A DNA stretch of 64,000 nt from Gliomastix tumulicola (Eukaryota > Ascomycota > Sordariomycetes > Hypocreales > Bionectriaceae): NCBI GenBank assembly GCA_001599755.1, contig BCHX01000005.1:70800-134799 (forward strand), in the 5' to 3' direction. The translations under genes were made by a program, and so were the position numbers. Position 1 is the first letter of the stretch. The number at the start of each line of letters is the position of its first letter. Below are positions 1 through 11,491 of this stretch, one piece after another. The notes beneath the pieces were generated by a model, which made no database searches, was not told the origin of the DNA, and worked only from the letters and a program-made list of their open reading frames with translations.

Positions 1-758
1 AGCGCACTGAGAAGCTCCATCCGCACGCACATTGCAATCGATGCCGTCGGACCTGCAAGCGACGCGACGTGCTACCACTGTTCAACTTTCGGCCGAAAGC
101 TGAGCCAGCAAATTCTAGCACCTGTTCCAATATTCTCCCTTGTCTGGCACCACCCTCCCAACATCCTCCGCCGCTTCCCGACCGCCAGCCAACGTTATTG
201 CCAAGCAGCCACCACCACCACCACCCAGACCATTCTGCCAACTCAGCCCTCCAACCGAGACAAATGCGCCCAGCTTGCGAGTCTAGATCCACGGTCACAT
301 GGACCTCGTCAGACGCCCCCCGAATTCTAGCCCTAAACGCGGGCCAGTCGAAAACGCTACATGGCCGGGGTCGCAGTCCAGCCGCAACGGTCTATTGACA
401 GCGGGCTTGGCGCTAGAGCGGGACTATCAGCTCAGCTCAGGCGCAACGACATGGACTATTGGGAAGAGGCGAGAAACGTACGAGGGTGATAAGGGATTAA
501 GAATAAGGGTGGGAGATGAGTTTATAATATGGGGGATGAGGGGGAGAAGCATATATGGGTGGTATCGGCCTCTGCGTAACCCTTGTTGCGGTGCCTCTGG
601 TTTGCAGGCAGTACGCGAGACGACTCTTGACCCGACACAGCGGTCTCCTCTTAGAGGCACAGACAGCTTCTGATCCATTATCACGGTTCGTGGTACTCTT
701 CCTCCCCCCCCAACAGCACGCCTGTGTCGCTAACCAACTCCAAGAGACACATCCCACC
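1..758. other. left-edge stretch without a convincing gene
   Basis: A frame open from the left edge to about position 398 on the plus strand carries a Cys/His/Arg-rich start and then low-complexity Pro and His runs. It could be the tail of a truncated gene, but no domain is recognisable and no splice signals support it. The rest is the promoter side of the membrane-protein gene that begins at 759. Confidence 0.3.
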
Positions 759-1747
759 ATGTCGGACTACTACTACTCCGAGTACCACAGCGTCTGCAAC
801 CTCCCCTCGGGGGTCGGCGCGTCCGAGCGCGGGCCTGATTGCAACATTCAGGTCCTCCTCCTCGTCCCCTTCATCGTCAGTCACCTCGCGACCGTGGCCA
901 ACCACCTGCTCCTCGGCCGCCGCGACGCACGCTCATGGCTGCGCTTCTGGCGCCGCCGCGGACGGGCCTACCTGTTCGGCTCCTCCTCGTCCTCAGACCT
1001 CGACTACGACGACAATGAACACCCGTGGAAGCCGTGGGGCGCCCTGTGCTCCGTGGCCTTGACGGTGCTGCAGGCCGCCGCCATGGCGCTGCTCATACGC
1101 TCGGGAGGCCTGGACGTCAGCGTCGGCGCCGTGACCCTGCTCTACCTCACGCAGCCGCGCGTCGGCTGGGTCGTCGTCCTCCTCTCGTCCACGTGCCTCC
1201 ACTCCCAGCTCTCCGAGACGGCCACCGACGTGCTCTTCGAGGAGTGCCTGCAGGCCCTGCTCGCCATCCCGAGCTGCATCGGCTTCCTCACCGTCATCGG
1301 CTTCGGCGAGGTCCCCGCCAACTGCGACCCGGCCGACAAGGAGGCCGCCAACCGCGTGCTGTGGTGGAACAACCAGTGGGGGTTCCTGCTCGGCGGCGTC
1401 GGCGGCATGATTGCCTGCGCGGCCTTCTTCCTCGGCGTCGCCATTGCGATGCTCTGGGTGCGCAAGTACCTGAGACGGAGCCTCGGCGGGCTGGCTGTCG
1501 CGCTATGCCTCGGCTCGTTCCTGTCGTCTTGGTTCCTCTGGATTGGTGAGTGATTGTGTGTACAAGGAGGGTAATGAAGTGTGGCTGATGACTTTATGCA
1601 GGCATTGCGTATACTGCGTACGACGGGTATTTCTGCCCGGCCAAGTCTGTCGTCGGCCCCATGGCGGCCATCCAGCTTGTGCGGCCCATCCTCAGCGCTA
1701 TCCTCCGCAGCTGGACGTCTCCGCCTCGAGGGAACCCGAAGTATTGA
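759..1747 (+). CDS. polytopic membrane protein, unknown function
   Basis: This is a two-exon gene (exons 759-1545 and 1602-1747) of about 310 residues. The intron is bounded by GTGAGT and TGCAG and joins in phase 1, extending the protein beyond the first open frame to a stop at 1745-1747. The ATG at 759 is preceded by CACC, a good fungal start context; the frame is open further upstream but no better ATG is seen. About six hydrophobic stretches are visible: one near residues 28-50, one near 93-114, and several in the second half, including a long Gly/Ala-rich pair. Basic (RRDARSWLRFWRRR) and acidic Ser-rich loops separate them. Codon usage is strongly GC-biased and regular, as expected for a real gene. 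I do not recognise a family; a fungal-specific integral membrane protein is the safest name. Confidence 0.75.
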
Positions 1748-2432
1748 TCAGCTTTGGTCAATCAAGTGTAGGTTTTGTGGTTGCACGTTGGGTTTGCGTT
1801 CAACGTCGGGAGGAGTTTCAATTTGTGATACCAGGCGTTGTTCCTTGCTGGGGATGGCTCGTATTGGTATTGATACATAGTCCATCGGGGCACATGATGG
1901 CCACCTGTCGTTTACGGAAAAGCAAGCTTTATTTAGTCGACCTTGTTTCCCCAATCTAGCTTTTACTTATCTTACTTGATGTAAGCCGCACGGAGTGTGC
2001 CACAATACAAGTTCGTATACCGAGGGTGACTCTATCATGGTGTTTGGTGGACGCCTGTTCACTAGCCATCATACAACTGCATTATCGCCCACCCCTATGT
2101 TACTCCCGCCTAACATAAAGAGTACGACATCATTGAGTCTCTGCTTTCCTTAGCTCAAGAAGGCATTCCAGCATCGAACCCTGCTGCTTCTCACGTCGGT
2201 ACACTCTCCTTGCTAGTCGTTGGTGGCGCTTCTTCGTAGTACCTTTTCCTTCCTCAACGTGTCTCACGTGAATCCCATACCATGAAACGATTGTCAATGT
2301 TTGATCAATATGCTTTCTATGTTTCTCTTATGAACAGGTTCGAGATGATATGCAATGTGCCATGTATACAGTCTATTCCTTGCGCGCGTATCGTGTACAG
2401 GTAGATCGAGCGTCATCCGCAGAGCCGGCCAT
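1748..2432. other. convergent intergenic spacer
   Basis: This is the 3' spacer between two convergent genes. Only short overlapping frames with no coding character are seen; presumably it holds both 3' untranslated regions. Confidence 0.5.
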
Positions 2433-2955
2433 CTACTCGGGCAGGCTGTCGATGACGATCGTGGTGGGGTTGACCTGCGAGCAGACAAAGTCGTTGGGGC
2501 CCGAGCCTCCAGCATGGCAATACGTGGGCACGTTGCCGGCGCCGTAGAAACCAAAGCTGTATCGATAGACAGTCAGCCGTCAGTCATTCTTTTTGACCCC
2601 CAGGGTGGGGAGGGCTGGTAACTTACGCAGTGCCCAGCTCGTGGTATAGACGAAGGGCAAACTCGTACGGCTCGTCCTCGGCCGGGTACAGGGCGAAGCG
2701 GTACTTGGACTCGCCGCAGGTGACGACCTCGGACGGGAAAGCCGGGCTGCTGGCCTCGCAGGTGAGGTCCGTGGCGTCGGTGCCGTTGATCTTGAAGTAG
2801 ACGACCGAGATGGAGTCGGCCTGCTCCTTGCCCACGTCCTTGCGGACGGTGAAGTCGGCAATGTCGATGTTCTCGTAGGTGTTCGGGTCGGGAGCCTGGG
2901 GCAGCGCGGCAGCGAGGCCGGCGAAGAGGGCGGTGGCAGCGGCGAAGGTCTTCAT
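2433..2955 (-). CDS. secreted AA1-like (Alt a 1 fold) protein
   Basis: This is a two-exon gene: exon 1 is 2955-2627, exon 2 is 2556-2433, with a 70-bp GTAAGT..ACAG intron. It encodes 150 residues. The first 18 residues form a clear signal peptide (MKTFAAATALFAGLAAAL), so the protein is secreted. The mature part has the AA1-like pattern: an ENIDIADFTVRKD start, then SISVVYFKINGTDATDLTC, and later VTCGESKYRFALYP. Four cysteines remain, enough for two disulphides. Length, signal peptide and motifs match the Alt a 1 / AA1-like family of small fungal secreted beta-barrel proteins, several of which act at the host-fungus interface; that role is inference here. Splicing adds a conserved-looking tail (GFYGAGNVPTYC..). 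A TATA-like element lies 112 bp upstream of the ATG. Confidence 0.85.
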
Positions 2956-3066
2956 CTTGTCTAGTTGTGGTTGTGTGTGTGTGTGTGTGTTTGTGTTTGT
3001 GTATGTTGGGTGTTGATGGTTGGTGATTCTGCATCGTGACAGAACAGTCGGTCGGCCAGCCCTCCC

Positions 3067-3072
3067 TTTATA
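3067..3072 (-). promoter_or_regulatory. TATA box of the AA1-like gene
   Basis: On the minus strand this reads TATAAA, followed by a GGGAGGG stretch. It lies about 112 bp upstream of the start codon of the secreted AA1-like protein. A strong TATA box suits a highly and conditionally expressed secreted protein. No experimental start site is available. Confidence 0.45.
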
Positions 3073-4222
3073 CTGTTCCCTCGCGTGGGAATAAGCCGAT
3101 GTCATGCCATCGCAGGACAGCGGCGAACTGATCGACACCTTGGCGCGGGATTGAAGCCACGGAGGACTCCCATCACACGGCCCGCCCAGGCCTCCGATAT
3201 TCTCGTATTCAGCTGGCCATGACGACAATCCTCAGTGGGCCTGTCGCCCTCGGCACCCCCGCAAGGAACTTTTCTCGGCAGCGACAGACTCGTGGCGGTC
3301 TAGAGGGAGGGGAGGGACTGGCAATTAGCCGCGCCATTCGTGAAGAAGTCGCCCCCCCCCCTTTGTAGCGTCCTCAAATGCCGATCCCTGGTGGGTTTCT
3401 CGTATCGGGGAGATTTTGGGTGCCGGGCCCGTCCTGACAGAGGCGCAGAGGCACAGGCGTTTCGCGCTCGGCAAGATCGATCCGTCGGGGCCAGACGTCA
3501 TCGTTTCGGGGTCATTGTTTCGTTTCGGCTTTGACAGAGTTGCAGTCCACGTGGGAGAGCTGCAGGAGGGCGTGGCGAAGGCGCATGGAACGTGCAACGT
3601 GCCTTTCGATGGGCTTGTAGCCGGGGCTGGGGCCTTGGACAAGGATCAGGTGCCGAAAAACTGACTCGGCCGACGGGGCGAGGCCGCAGAGGAGACATGA
3701 TTGCGTCCCGTGACGCAGGAAAGTTCAGCTGTTGGATACGAGATGGTTTCCACTTTCGGGTGTCTCGCGCCCTCGGGTCATCGTCTGCCCGTTCTCACCC
3801 CCGATTGATGCCCATTGAACTCGTTTGAGCTTGTCGTAGCCTTTCACAATGTTCTCTGAACTTGCTTGCCGTTCGGAGTTCCGTCTTCGTTCGGTGCTCA
3901 TAGTATTATCGCATAGGTAGTATGCAGTGTCTGTTCTACGTTAAGTACTAGTAGTTGTAGGTAATCTAGTTACGTTTTAAGTTCCCCTGTGCCAACTTTC
4001 CATGTGCGAATTACTAATGCGGTGCGAATTTTTCACAAACCTTAAGGTATCAGTGAAAGTCCAGTTTTGCTGAGTCAAAAACAATCCAATCCATTCTCTC
4101 TAGCCCAACACCAGGCGTTGCCATACATGGTCTCTAAAAATCAAAGCTCACATCGACGTACAATTCATCAAAACACCTATCGAAATACGATCCATCAAAG
4201 AACCAGTCGAAATACAACTCGC
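3073..4222. other. intergenic region, no gene seen
   Basis: Apart from the upstream region of the AA1-like gene, this stretch holds only short frames without recognisable domains. A plus-strand frame at 3416-3664 is open for about 80 codons but has no ATG-led coding signal I can support. Confidence 0.4.
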
Positions 4223-5572
4223 CTACTTCGTATCCCTCTGAAGAAAACCACCGTCCGTGCCGACAAAAAAGACACCAGCCTCGTACTTCGCAACCAAGTC
4301 CCGCCAGAACGGAATCCGCTCAGCAAGACCCAGCTCGTCGAGCAAATCGACCCAGGGGTCGTCGAAGCCGTGATCTTCTGCATAATCAATCATGGTCAGC
4401 AGCCGGTGGAAAGACCGCTTGAACGTCGCGTCATCCTGCCGAGCAATCCTCATGACTTCCGAGAGGACGACCACCCACTCGTGGACCATCGTCGCATCGA
4501 AGGTCATCTGGAAGTAGCGGAACTCGACAGTGGACGGGCTCGGAACGGTGCCTTCCTGCATCTCATGGTACGCGTCTGACGTATCGTCTTCATTACCCGT
4601 GCGCACGCACAACGCCGTTCCTGACCGGTTCCCAATCGGCTTCAGCAGGAACTTGCGGAGCTCCATCATCGTGCTGCACGTGAATGTTCTCAAGAGCGCC
4701 GAGTGAAGCCTGTCCGGGTTCCTGCTGTTCCACCGGTTAGCATGGAACAGATCACGCGAAGGGATGTGGGCATGGAACACGTCCCTGTGCTCTGGGGGGT
4801 TGGCCGGTGTGCCCTCTTCTTCTTCTTCTTCTTCGCTATAGATGAGCGAATTAGTACTCAGACGACTCCTCCCGTACCCGGCGCGCCTCCCGGGCGACAC
4901 CAGCAGATCGAAAAGGGGCATTTCAAGGAGGATGGCCAGCGAGATGGCCCTCTGCGCGTGGATCAGCGTCATCCCCTCCCCGAAGCCAATGTGGACGTGG
5001 AGGCCACAATCCGTGTTGATCCCCATGGGGATATCGGCCTTGCGGAGTCCCCTCATCAGCTGCTTGATCTGCAGGAGACCGGCGTCGACGTCACGGCTGG
5101 TGAGAACGGGGCTTGTGATCTCCGCGCTCATCCAGTCCGCCGGGATGCCCGTCAGATCTTCAGTGAGAGGCTGCTCGCGGAAATTCTCCTCCTCTACGAT
5201 GTGGAAATACCGCAATGGATCAATATCATGGCGGAGCTCTGGAACTTTGTCTAATCCTGCGTCCATCCAGTGAGGCGAGAAGACGTTGAGCAACGACCAG
5301 AAACCCGCAATCTTCGTCTCGACCCTGTGCCTATCCGGTAGACCCTCGCAGCCGAGGCATGTGATCCAGGATGGATGGCCGCAGACTTTGGCAATCGGGA
5401 GTACTGTGTGAGATTTGAGGGCATCGGCTAGACGACGGAACCCGGCATCCTCCTTGCATTTCCCTTCTAGACCTGGCCAGTCTGGCGCTTCCATCAGGAA
5501 CTCGAATTCGAGGCCTACCGTAAGCGCCATGGAAGGCTGCGCCGCGCGTGGAGTCCGACTCTGAGCTGCCAT
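4223..5572 (-). CDS. amidoligase-family enzyme (Amidoligase_2-like)
   Basis: This is a single-exon gene of 449 residues starting at an ATG whose complement is at 5570-5572. Near the N-terminus it has the amidoligase signature VGLEFEFLMEAP, the metal and glutamate-binding start of the glutamine-synthetase-like fold. A central INTDCGLHVHIGFG motif (Cys and His pair) follows, and later VEFRYFQMTFD, the usual E-F-R strand. These three blocks in this order match the fungal members of the putative amidoligase family (Pfam Amidoligase_2, COOH-NH2 ligases). The predicted reaction is ATP-dependent amide-bond formation between a carboxyl group and an amine; the substrate is unknown. An acidic run of about eight Glu lies in a loop near the middle. 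No signal peptide is present, so it is probably cytosolic. Neighbours on both sides are unrelated. Confidence 0.8.
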   Translation of the reverse strand: MAAQSRTPRAAQPSMALTVGLEFEFLMEAPDWPGLEGKCKEDAGFRRLADALKSHTVLPIAKVCGHPSWITCLGCEGLPDRHRVETKIAGFWSLLNVFSPHWMDAGLDKVPELRHDIDPLRYFHIVEEENFREQPLTEDLTGIPADWMSAEITSPVLTSRDVDAGLLQIKQLMRGLRKADIPMGINTDCGLHVHIGFGEGMTLIHAQRAISLAILLEMPLFDLLVSPGRRAGYGRSRLSTNSLIYSEEEEEEEGTPANPPEHRDVFHAHIPSRDLFHANRWNSRNPDRLHSALLRTFTCSTMMELRKFLLKPIGNRSGTALCVRTGNEDDTSDAYHEMQEGTVPSPSTVEFRYFQMTFDATMVHEWVVVLSEVMRIARQDDATFKRSFHRLLTMIDYAEDHGFDDPWVDLLDELGLAERIPFWRDLVAKYEAGVFFVGTDGGFLQRDTK

Positions 5573-6566
5573 GGCGACGCGTATTCTAAGTCAGCAAACA
5601 AGCGGATGACGTGATATGGTCTGATCGTTTGCGATACTGTGGATATCTTCGCCTCAAGGCTGTCGTCTCCGGAAGATCAATCTATCAAAATGGAAGACAA
5701 TGTAGCTTAAGTATCATGCACAGAACATCATATTCGCAGGACAGCACATGAAGACGCCTTAATACATCCCATATGTTTCTACGGCTGCCACATGGAACAA
5801 GCTGCACAGGTGCGAATAGGCGCAGACAGAGAAGAAGTTACACACGCCTGCACTAGCTTCAGCTAGAAGACAGCTGAACACCATCTATACTGTGAAAGTC
5901 CAGCATATGATGGATTTGCTACCCCTCTTGAGCTGTCCCTACGGCAGCAGGGTTTGAGTGGAAGTGACGGAGAAACAGAAACCCCTCCAGTCCTCACATA
6001 ACCATCTCCGACATATGCCTGGCGCCTCACGAGGCAAGTCCGTATCACGTGAGGACCGACATTCTCCGCAGGTCGGGATTGGATACACCCGACATGCATG
6101 CTGTGGCTGGTGAAGAAGCACGTACTGAGATGGAGCGATGTACTCGATGTGTCCGGTGCTGATGCGCACGAGATCTGCGTGTCGCACGCATCCTTGATGT
6201 AACCACTGCCGCGTTGAAGGTGGGAGATCGTGTGCTACTCATCTCGCATTCCAATGTCATTAACTTGTTTACCGTTACTAACCCTCGCTGAGAACATTTG
6301 TCGGTGTATCTGTATTCACCGAACAAGTCGTCACTATCTTCTGTTCTGTTCCTGGTGCGGTGCACAAGCAGACGGTAGGCATGGATCAATTTCTCATAAG
6401 GCCGTGATAAATACAAAACGCCAGCATCCATAAGCCCGAACGCATCGTATCCTCGCTTTTTCAAATACCGGTTAATCATCAAAGTCCCATGTCATTCGTA
6501 AACGGCCGTTAGGTGGGATGTGTCAAAGTCAGTGCCCACGTCATCGCAAGTTCTGCTTCGCCTCGT
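5573..6566. other. intergenic region, no gene seen
   Basis: This DNA lies upstream of the amidoligase gene and downstream of the six-exon regulator. Only short shadow-type frames are present, with no recognisable RNA or repeat. Confidence 0.45.
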
Positions 6567-9347
6567 TCAGCCTCGCTGCATCGCCTTCGACGCCGCCTCA
6601 GTAACGACGGTGTACTCTTCCTCGAGCTCGCGGCTGAGTCGGCCCGCGCAGGGATAGATATCCCGCATATCCCGCAGCTTCACAATGGCAGACTGAACGA
6701 ACCCCCTATTCCCATTTGTTAGCATCTCAGCAGCCCATCCATGACTCATCAGACTCTAGTTTGGGGATTGCTCGTACCGCCTATACAGCGTCTCCGTCTC
6801 GACCAACTGCAGCGTGTCGTAGTTGGGCACAGGAAACGTCCGCACCTCCTGCAGATTCCTCAGCTGCGCCTTTGCCGCGGCAAACATGATCTGCGGCCAC
6901 ATGTACGGCACAGACTGCAGGTAAGGCGACTGGTGCCGGAGATTCAGCGAAAAGTCAAAGACGCCTCGGCTTGCGGTGTCGCACATGCCGGTCGCGTAGA
7001 CGTCCAGGTCCACGCCCCTCCAGATCCTGCCCTTCATGCTGCGGAGAGTGCTGTGGCAGACAGACAAGGTGCAGAAGTAGTAATACAGTCTGCAAACATT
7101 GGGGTCAGATCAATGGATGGTCATGTTGGGGGGGGGGTTTCGAGGTCCTTGCACTTACTGCAGGAACCCACCAAAGGCATCGTCGGCGAGCATGTTCGAG
7201 TTCCAGCTCGTCATTCCCTCGTACCACTGTATGACCTTACAGTGTAGCCCTAACGGGTCATCTCGAGCCAACCTCGATGTTGGCGGTAACCGGAAGGCTT
7301 TATGGATGATCTCGGTGACCTCGAAGAATCTGACCGTCATGACCCTCGATAGCGGACTCTCCGTATTGTCCATCGGTGCTTTCATCAGCCAGGCTAGAGA
7401 CAGATAAACGGTTAGCAATATAATAGAGCCAAGTAGCCGTTGGAGATGGCTTCCGGGGGCATCGGCATCGACATCGACATCAGACAGAGGCAGGACTGGT
7501 GTAGTTACATTCAAGGCCTTTCATGATAGGACCTGCCAAAGTTATGTTGGTCGTCTCTCCAGGCCGGAACTTTGTGGTCTCGCTTTTGTCTGAAGACTGT
7601 GCAGCGAAGACGGAGATGACCCTATCAGCTCCCAAGTCAGTATTTGCAGAATCTCCGACATCGACTACCGCACTCACCTTTCAATGGAAACCGCGCCGCA
7701 AAGCGCCAAGTGCCTGGAGAACTGATGCCATGCGTCTTCCAAAGCCATCTTTGCCGTCAGATGATAGTAAGCCAAAGAATGCACCACGGCCTTCTTAGCA
7801 AGCTCCATCGCGAGCGCGTTGTCGCCGAAGGCAAGCTGGTATAGCGCGAGGAGCGTCGTGGCCTGGCAGTCGGGCATGGACCGCGGAGCCCCCTCGTGCT
7901 TTGCCAGCTGCTGGATGCCCTCGTCATAGAAGGCCTGGGCCTTGGCCCCCTTGGTGAGCTTGATGTTGGTCTTCAGGCCCTCTGTGCGCCTGCAGGAGAG
8001 GGCGAGGACGGCACAGACGAGGGCCGGCGAGCAGTAGTCCAAACCGGAGTCGGGCTTCAGGAAGTCGCCCAGGAACGGATCGCGGTGGAGGGCTGGGTAG
8101 TAGCCCGAGGTGAAGAAGAGACTGACCAGATCCAGAGCTGTCGAGGCGGGGATCTTGATCTCTGTCCACCGGCACAAGCCCTCCAGGGCCGGCGTCGGTG
8201 GAAAGCCGAGGCTGGACGACGGGGTCAGAAGATTCGGTGTCGGGTACGAGAGGGTGCCGGTGGTGCAGGCAGTGGGAGTGGCGTTGACGGCCGGCATCGG
8301 GTACGAGAAGGCGTTGGTGTTGCTATCGTTGGGAGTGGTGTTCATGGTCGTTGGAGGATAGAACATCGCCAGATTGGCGACGCTACTGGCGTCAGAGCAG
8401 TTGTTGGCGTAGGGGAAGTTGCTAGCATCGGAGAAGCTGCTGGCGTTGGAAAGGCCGCTGGCGTTGGAGAGGCCGCTGGCATCGGAGTAGCTACTGGCGT
8501 TCGATATGGGCGACGTGGCAACAGACACGGGCGACATAGCCAACGCGACCTGCTGCTGCTGCCGCCGCTGCTGCTGAAGGCTCAGCCCAGGAAAGGACGC
8601 GCCAGAAGATACTTGGCTCGGCGTCCCATACAAGGACATCCCGTTGTTCTGCTGCGCCATCGAAGACGCCGGGGCCACGGGAGTCGAGTATCCGTTCATG
8701 GGAGCCGAGTACCCATTCGCTTGGGTCGAATATCCATTCGCGGGAGTCGAATACCCATTCGCTGGAGTCGAATATCCATTCGCGGGAGTCGAATACCCAT
8801 TCGCGGGAGCCAAGTATCCCCCCGTGAGAGGCGAGTACTCATATGCAGAAGGGAAGTATCCCGCCTCAGGGGCCAAGTTTCCAGCTGGTGCCGCAGGTGC
8901 CGGTGGTGGTGGTGTCTTCCCGCGGTTCACCTGGCCGAGGATGCTGGACCATTTCGAATCGGCGCTCAGCGCCTCCAGGACGTCGCCGGCAGGCCTGAGG
9001 TCCTCAGACACGCGCCTGCGCTGGTTCTTGGCCGCGCGGCGGCGCACATCCAGGTAGACGCACGACTTGTTGGTGCGGATGCAGTGGCCGCACGGCTTGG
9101 ACGGATTGGTGCCGTCGCACTGTAGCCTGTCAGCTCAGGTGGTGACGGCGACGGTGACGGTGAACGGTGACGGTGATGTTGCAGGCGTGGGCAATTATTG
9201 AGGGCGGGCGGCAGATCGGTCAGAGGACCAGAGGACAAGACTTACCCGCGCTCGCTTCTTCCTACACTCGACACATGCCCGCAAAGGGCGATCCTGGTCC
9301 TGCTGCTGCTGATTGTCGCTCTGTTTCTGTGCCTCAGACTGATCCAT
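6567..9347 (-). CDS. Zn(II)2Cys6 transcription factor with heptapeptide repeats
   Basis: This is a six-exon model of 780 residues: exons 9347-9246, 9119-7678, 7621-7509, 7393-7159, 7089-6778 and 6705-6567, with GT..AG introns of 126, 56, 115, 69 and 72 bp that all join in phase. The first intron splits the DNA-binding domain: joining restores a binuclear zinc cluster with Cys at 25, 28, 35, 44, 47 and 54 (CX2CX6CX8CX2CX6C). A basic linker (RRRAAKNQRRR) follows. Residues about 139-180 form six copies of a seven-residue ANGYSTP-type repeat, followed by Gln-rich and Ser/Ala/Asn-rich stretches that look like an activation region. The C-terminal half has the helical layout of the fungal-specific transcription factor domain (for example DAWHQFSRHLALCGAVSIER). 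It is a nuclear regulator; its target genes cannot be read from the sequence. Confidence 0.82.
8682..8807 (-). repeat. 21-bp coding tandem repeat (ANGYSTP x6)
   Basis: Six near-identical 21-bp units lie in the second exon of the Zn2Cys6 gene and encode seven-residue repeats around ANGYSTP. The last copies are degenerate (QANGYSA, PMNGYST). The first copies are almost identical at DNA level, which suggests recent expansion. Confidence 0.9.
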
Positions 9348-10499
9348 GGCGGGGGTGAGTGACTGGCAGGTGTCAAGGATTACTGTTACGGTTACGCGAT
9401 CGAGTCTCGGGTGGATGCCACGAGAGTGGAAGGCAGGTGGGAAAAAAAAGAATGAAGAAGGGAAAGATCGTGTGGGGGAGAGGGCCCAGGGCAGAAATAA
9501 GTATCTCCCCAGGGTCCGAAACTGCAAAAGTCGGCTGTTGCTGCTCGCTGTATTAGCCGGACCGGCCTGGGCCCTTTTTCGTCAGGGTGTGTGTGCGAAT
9601 GTGTGTGTGAATGTGTGAGTGTGTGTGAGTGGCGCACGAGCCCAAAGACAATGACGGAATACGACATCGGAGAGGGCTGCACAACCCAGATGCACCCTCC
9701 GTTATGCACTCACTGTCATGTACCTACAGGCTCGAGCTCTGGTACCATGTACATGGGCGACCGGTCAAGGATTGGCGGCCCATCGAGTCCTGGGCTAACT
9801 CTTCACGGAGAATAATGCCCATCGCTTGTTTAATTAGCCTCGATTTCCCTCACCGATCCCGTTCGTTAGCTCTGTCTAGTGCTCGACGGATGTCTGAGCA
9901 AGCAGATCTCGCGCGCACAGGTCGAAGGCAGCATTTCCTTTCATCGTAATTATCCCGTCCATTCATGGATCCATTCATGGATCCATTCATTCATCCATCG
10001 TGGCCCTCGGAGAATGCATGACTGCGTCCTGCAAGTTGCACGAAATGCGCCCGCAGCGTCAGCAAGCCCCTCGATCGTGGTTGGCTGACTTGGATCCCCG
10101 TTCCACACGCACCTCCAGTACCCCTCACCTCATATATGCAGCCGGTATTGCATTATTGCAGCATTCTTGCACATTTGCGTTACATGGACGAGTCACCGCC
10201 CATTCGCGCAGGCCGTCCATTGGTGACACGTCGATACCGAAGAGGCAGAGGCTGCCTTAGCTCAACTGCGTCAAGCGCCCAATTTACGGCGGCGCTCAGG
10301 CCCCCCCCTGCCGTTCGTGTGGCCGCGAAAACAGGTTTTCCAGCAGAGACATGCAGCTGAAGACCAGCTCTAGAATCTGACGGGCTTTGCAGAGTGGCGC
10401 CACAAGCAATATTCATCACACACCCACACCCCGGCGCTTTTGACTCCGACGCGCAACGCGGGAGGAGCAAGTCGGTTCGATCGGCTGTCCGATGACGGA

Positions 10500-10500
<1 letters not shown>

Positions 10501-10559
<59 letters not shown>
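10501..10559 (+). repeat. uninterrupted 59-base G tract
   Basis: Fifty-nine consecutive G residues follow GATGACGGAC and end at a C. Nothing codes across it; frames through it give only poly-Gly or poly-Pro. It lies about 930 bp upstream of the NmrA-like start codon. Such a run is a strong G-quadruplex former, but its exact length may be an assembly or sequencing artefact. Confidence 0.85.
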
Positions 10560-11384
10560 CGAGACCTGTCAGCGCCCATCACGATCACACGATTACGATT
10601 GACCGTCCATGGCATGGCATGGGGCGATTCCATTCGCCCGATGGAGGGACATGTGTTCTTCGTATTTGAGGGGTGGCATGTATGATGTGTGGATGGGAAG
10701 CATGGGTTTGGGTGGGCGTCTGTCTCTGCGATCGACCGCTGGTGACGGGGGCTAAACGTTAGGCCTGGGGTCGTGCTGATCTGACTGGGGCCGACATCGC
10801 AGGCACTGCCAGGCAGAATTTGCGAGTACTCTCGTACAGCACATTCGCTACCCATGGGGGAGGTGCTCGGCCTCCTCATGCTCGCGAGCCTTGGACCTTT
10901 GCAAGGAAATTGTCATTTACGCACATGCCCGACAGCAATGAATGTCATCCGCAGTTCATTCGCCGCACGCACCACGGCCCAGGAAAATTGACATTTGACG
11001 GAGGAACGACGACCCGACGGGGTTTCTTCGTCTTTAGCGGTACGTCCCCTGCCCTGACGTTATCCGCCCTTTGAGCGACACCTTATCCTCCTATTAGTCA
11101 TGACGCCTCGTGAAAGGGGATCGTACGGCCCAGTAAGAGTATTGGCAGTGTTCGGTTCTACCATTCGCGATGTTCGGTCAACGTATTTGATGTGCGGGAT
11201 GCAGCGGAGTCGAGCGGAAGCGGAGGTCAGCGGGACGGCCTAACATAAGGAGAGACGCACTCGGAGGCCAATGTTCACGACTTTAAGTTCACCAGAGTAG
11301 CGTGCGAGGTCCGCATGGCATCTTCGAGAGTGTGATGACAGTCAAAACTCTTCTGCGTAGCTAATAAGTGCTACCCAGCGCTTC

Positions 11385-11389
11385 TATAA
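11385..11389 (+). promoter_or_regulatory. TATA-like element of the NmrA-like gene
   Basis: A TATAA motif lies about 103 bp upstream of the ATG at 11492, within CTTCTATAAGAATGG. The distance is typical for fungal TATA boxes. Support is positional only. Confidence 0.35.
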
Positions 11390-11491
11390 GAATGGCGCCT
11401 GCCTTGGCTCCAGACTCGACGGTCTCCTCGACGGCCAACAGTCCATAGATAGCATCCAATCCATCCCAATCAACCCTTCCCATTATTCAAG

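Larger units (their letters stand above)
9348..11491. other. long intergenic region between divergent regulators' genes
   Basis: This 2.1-kb spacer sits between the start of the minus-strand Zn2Cys6 gene and the plus-strand NmrA-like gene, so it holds two promoters. It contains GTGT-type microsatellites around 9590-9630, short direct repeats of CATTCATGGATC around 9960-9990, and the 59-base G tract. No gene is supported. Confidence 0.5.

Noticed and set aside
69..398. Possible zinc-binding protein tail at the left edge
   Set aside because: The Cys spacing does not match a known finger, and most of the frame is low-complexity His and Pro. It is kept only as a note.
7896..9125. 409-codon plus-strand open frame
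   Set aside because: It is exactly antisense to the Zn2Cys6 gene, mirrors its heptad repeat as VEYPFAG units, and shows no domain. The sense strand has a zinc cluster and consistent splicing.
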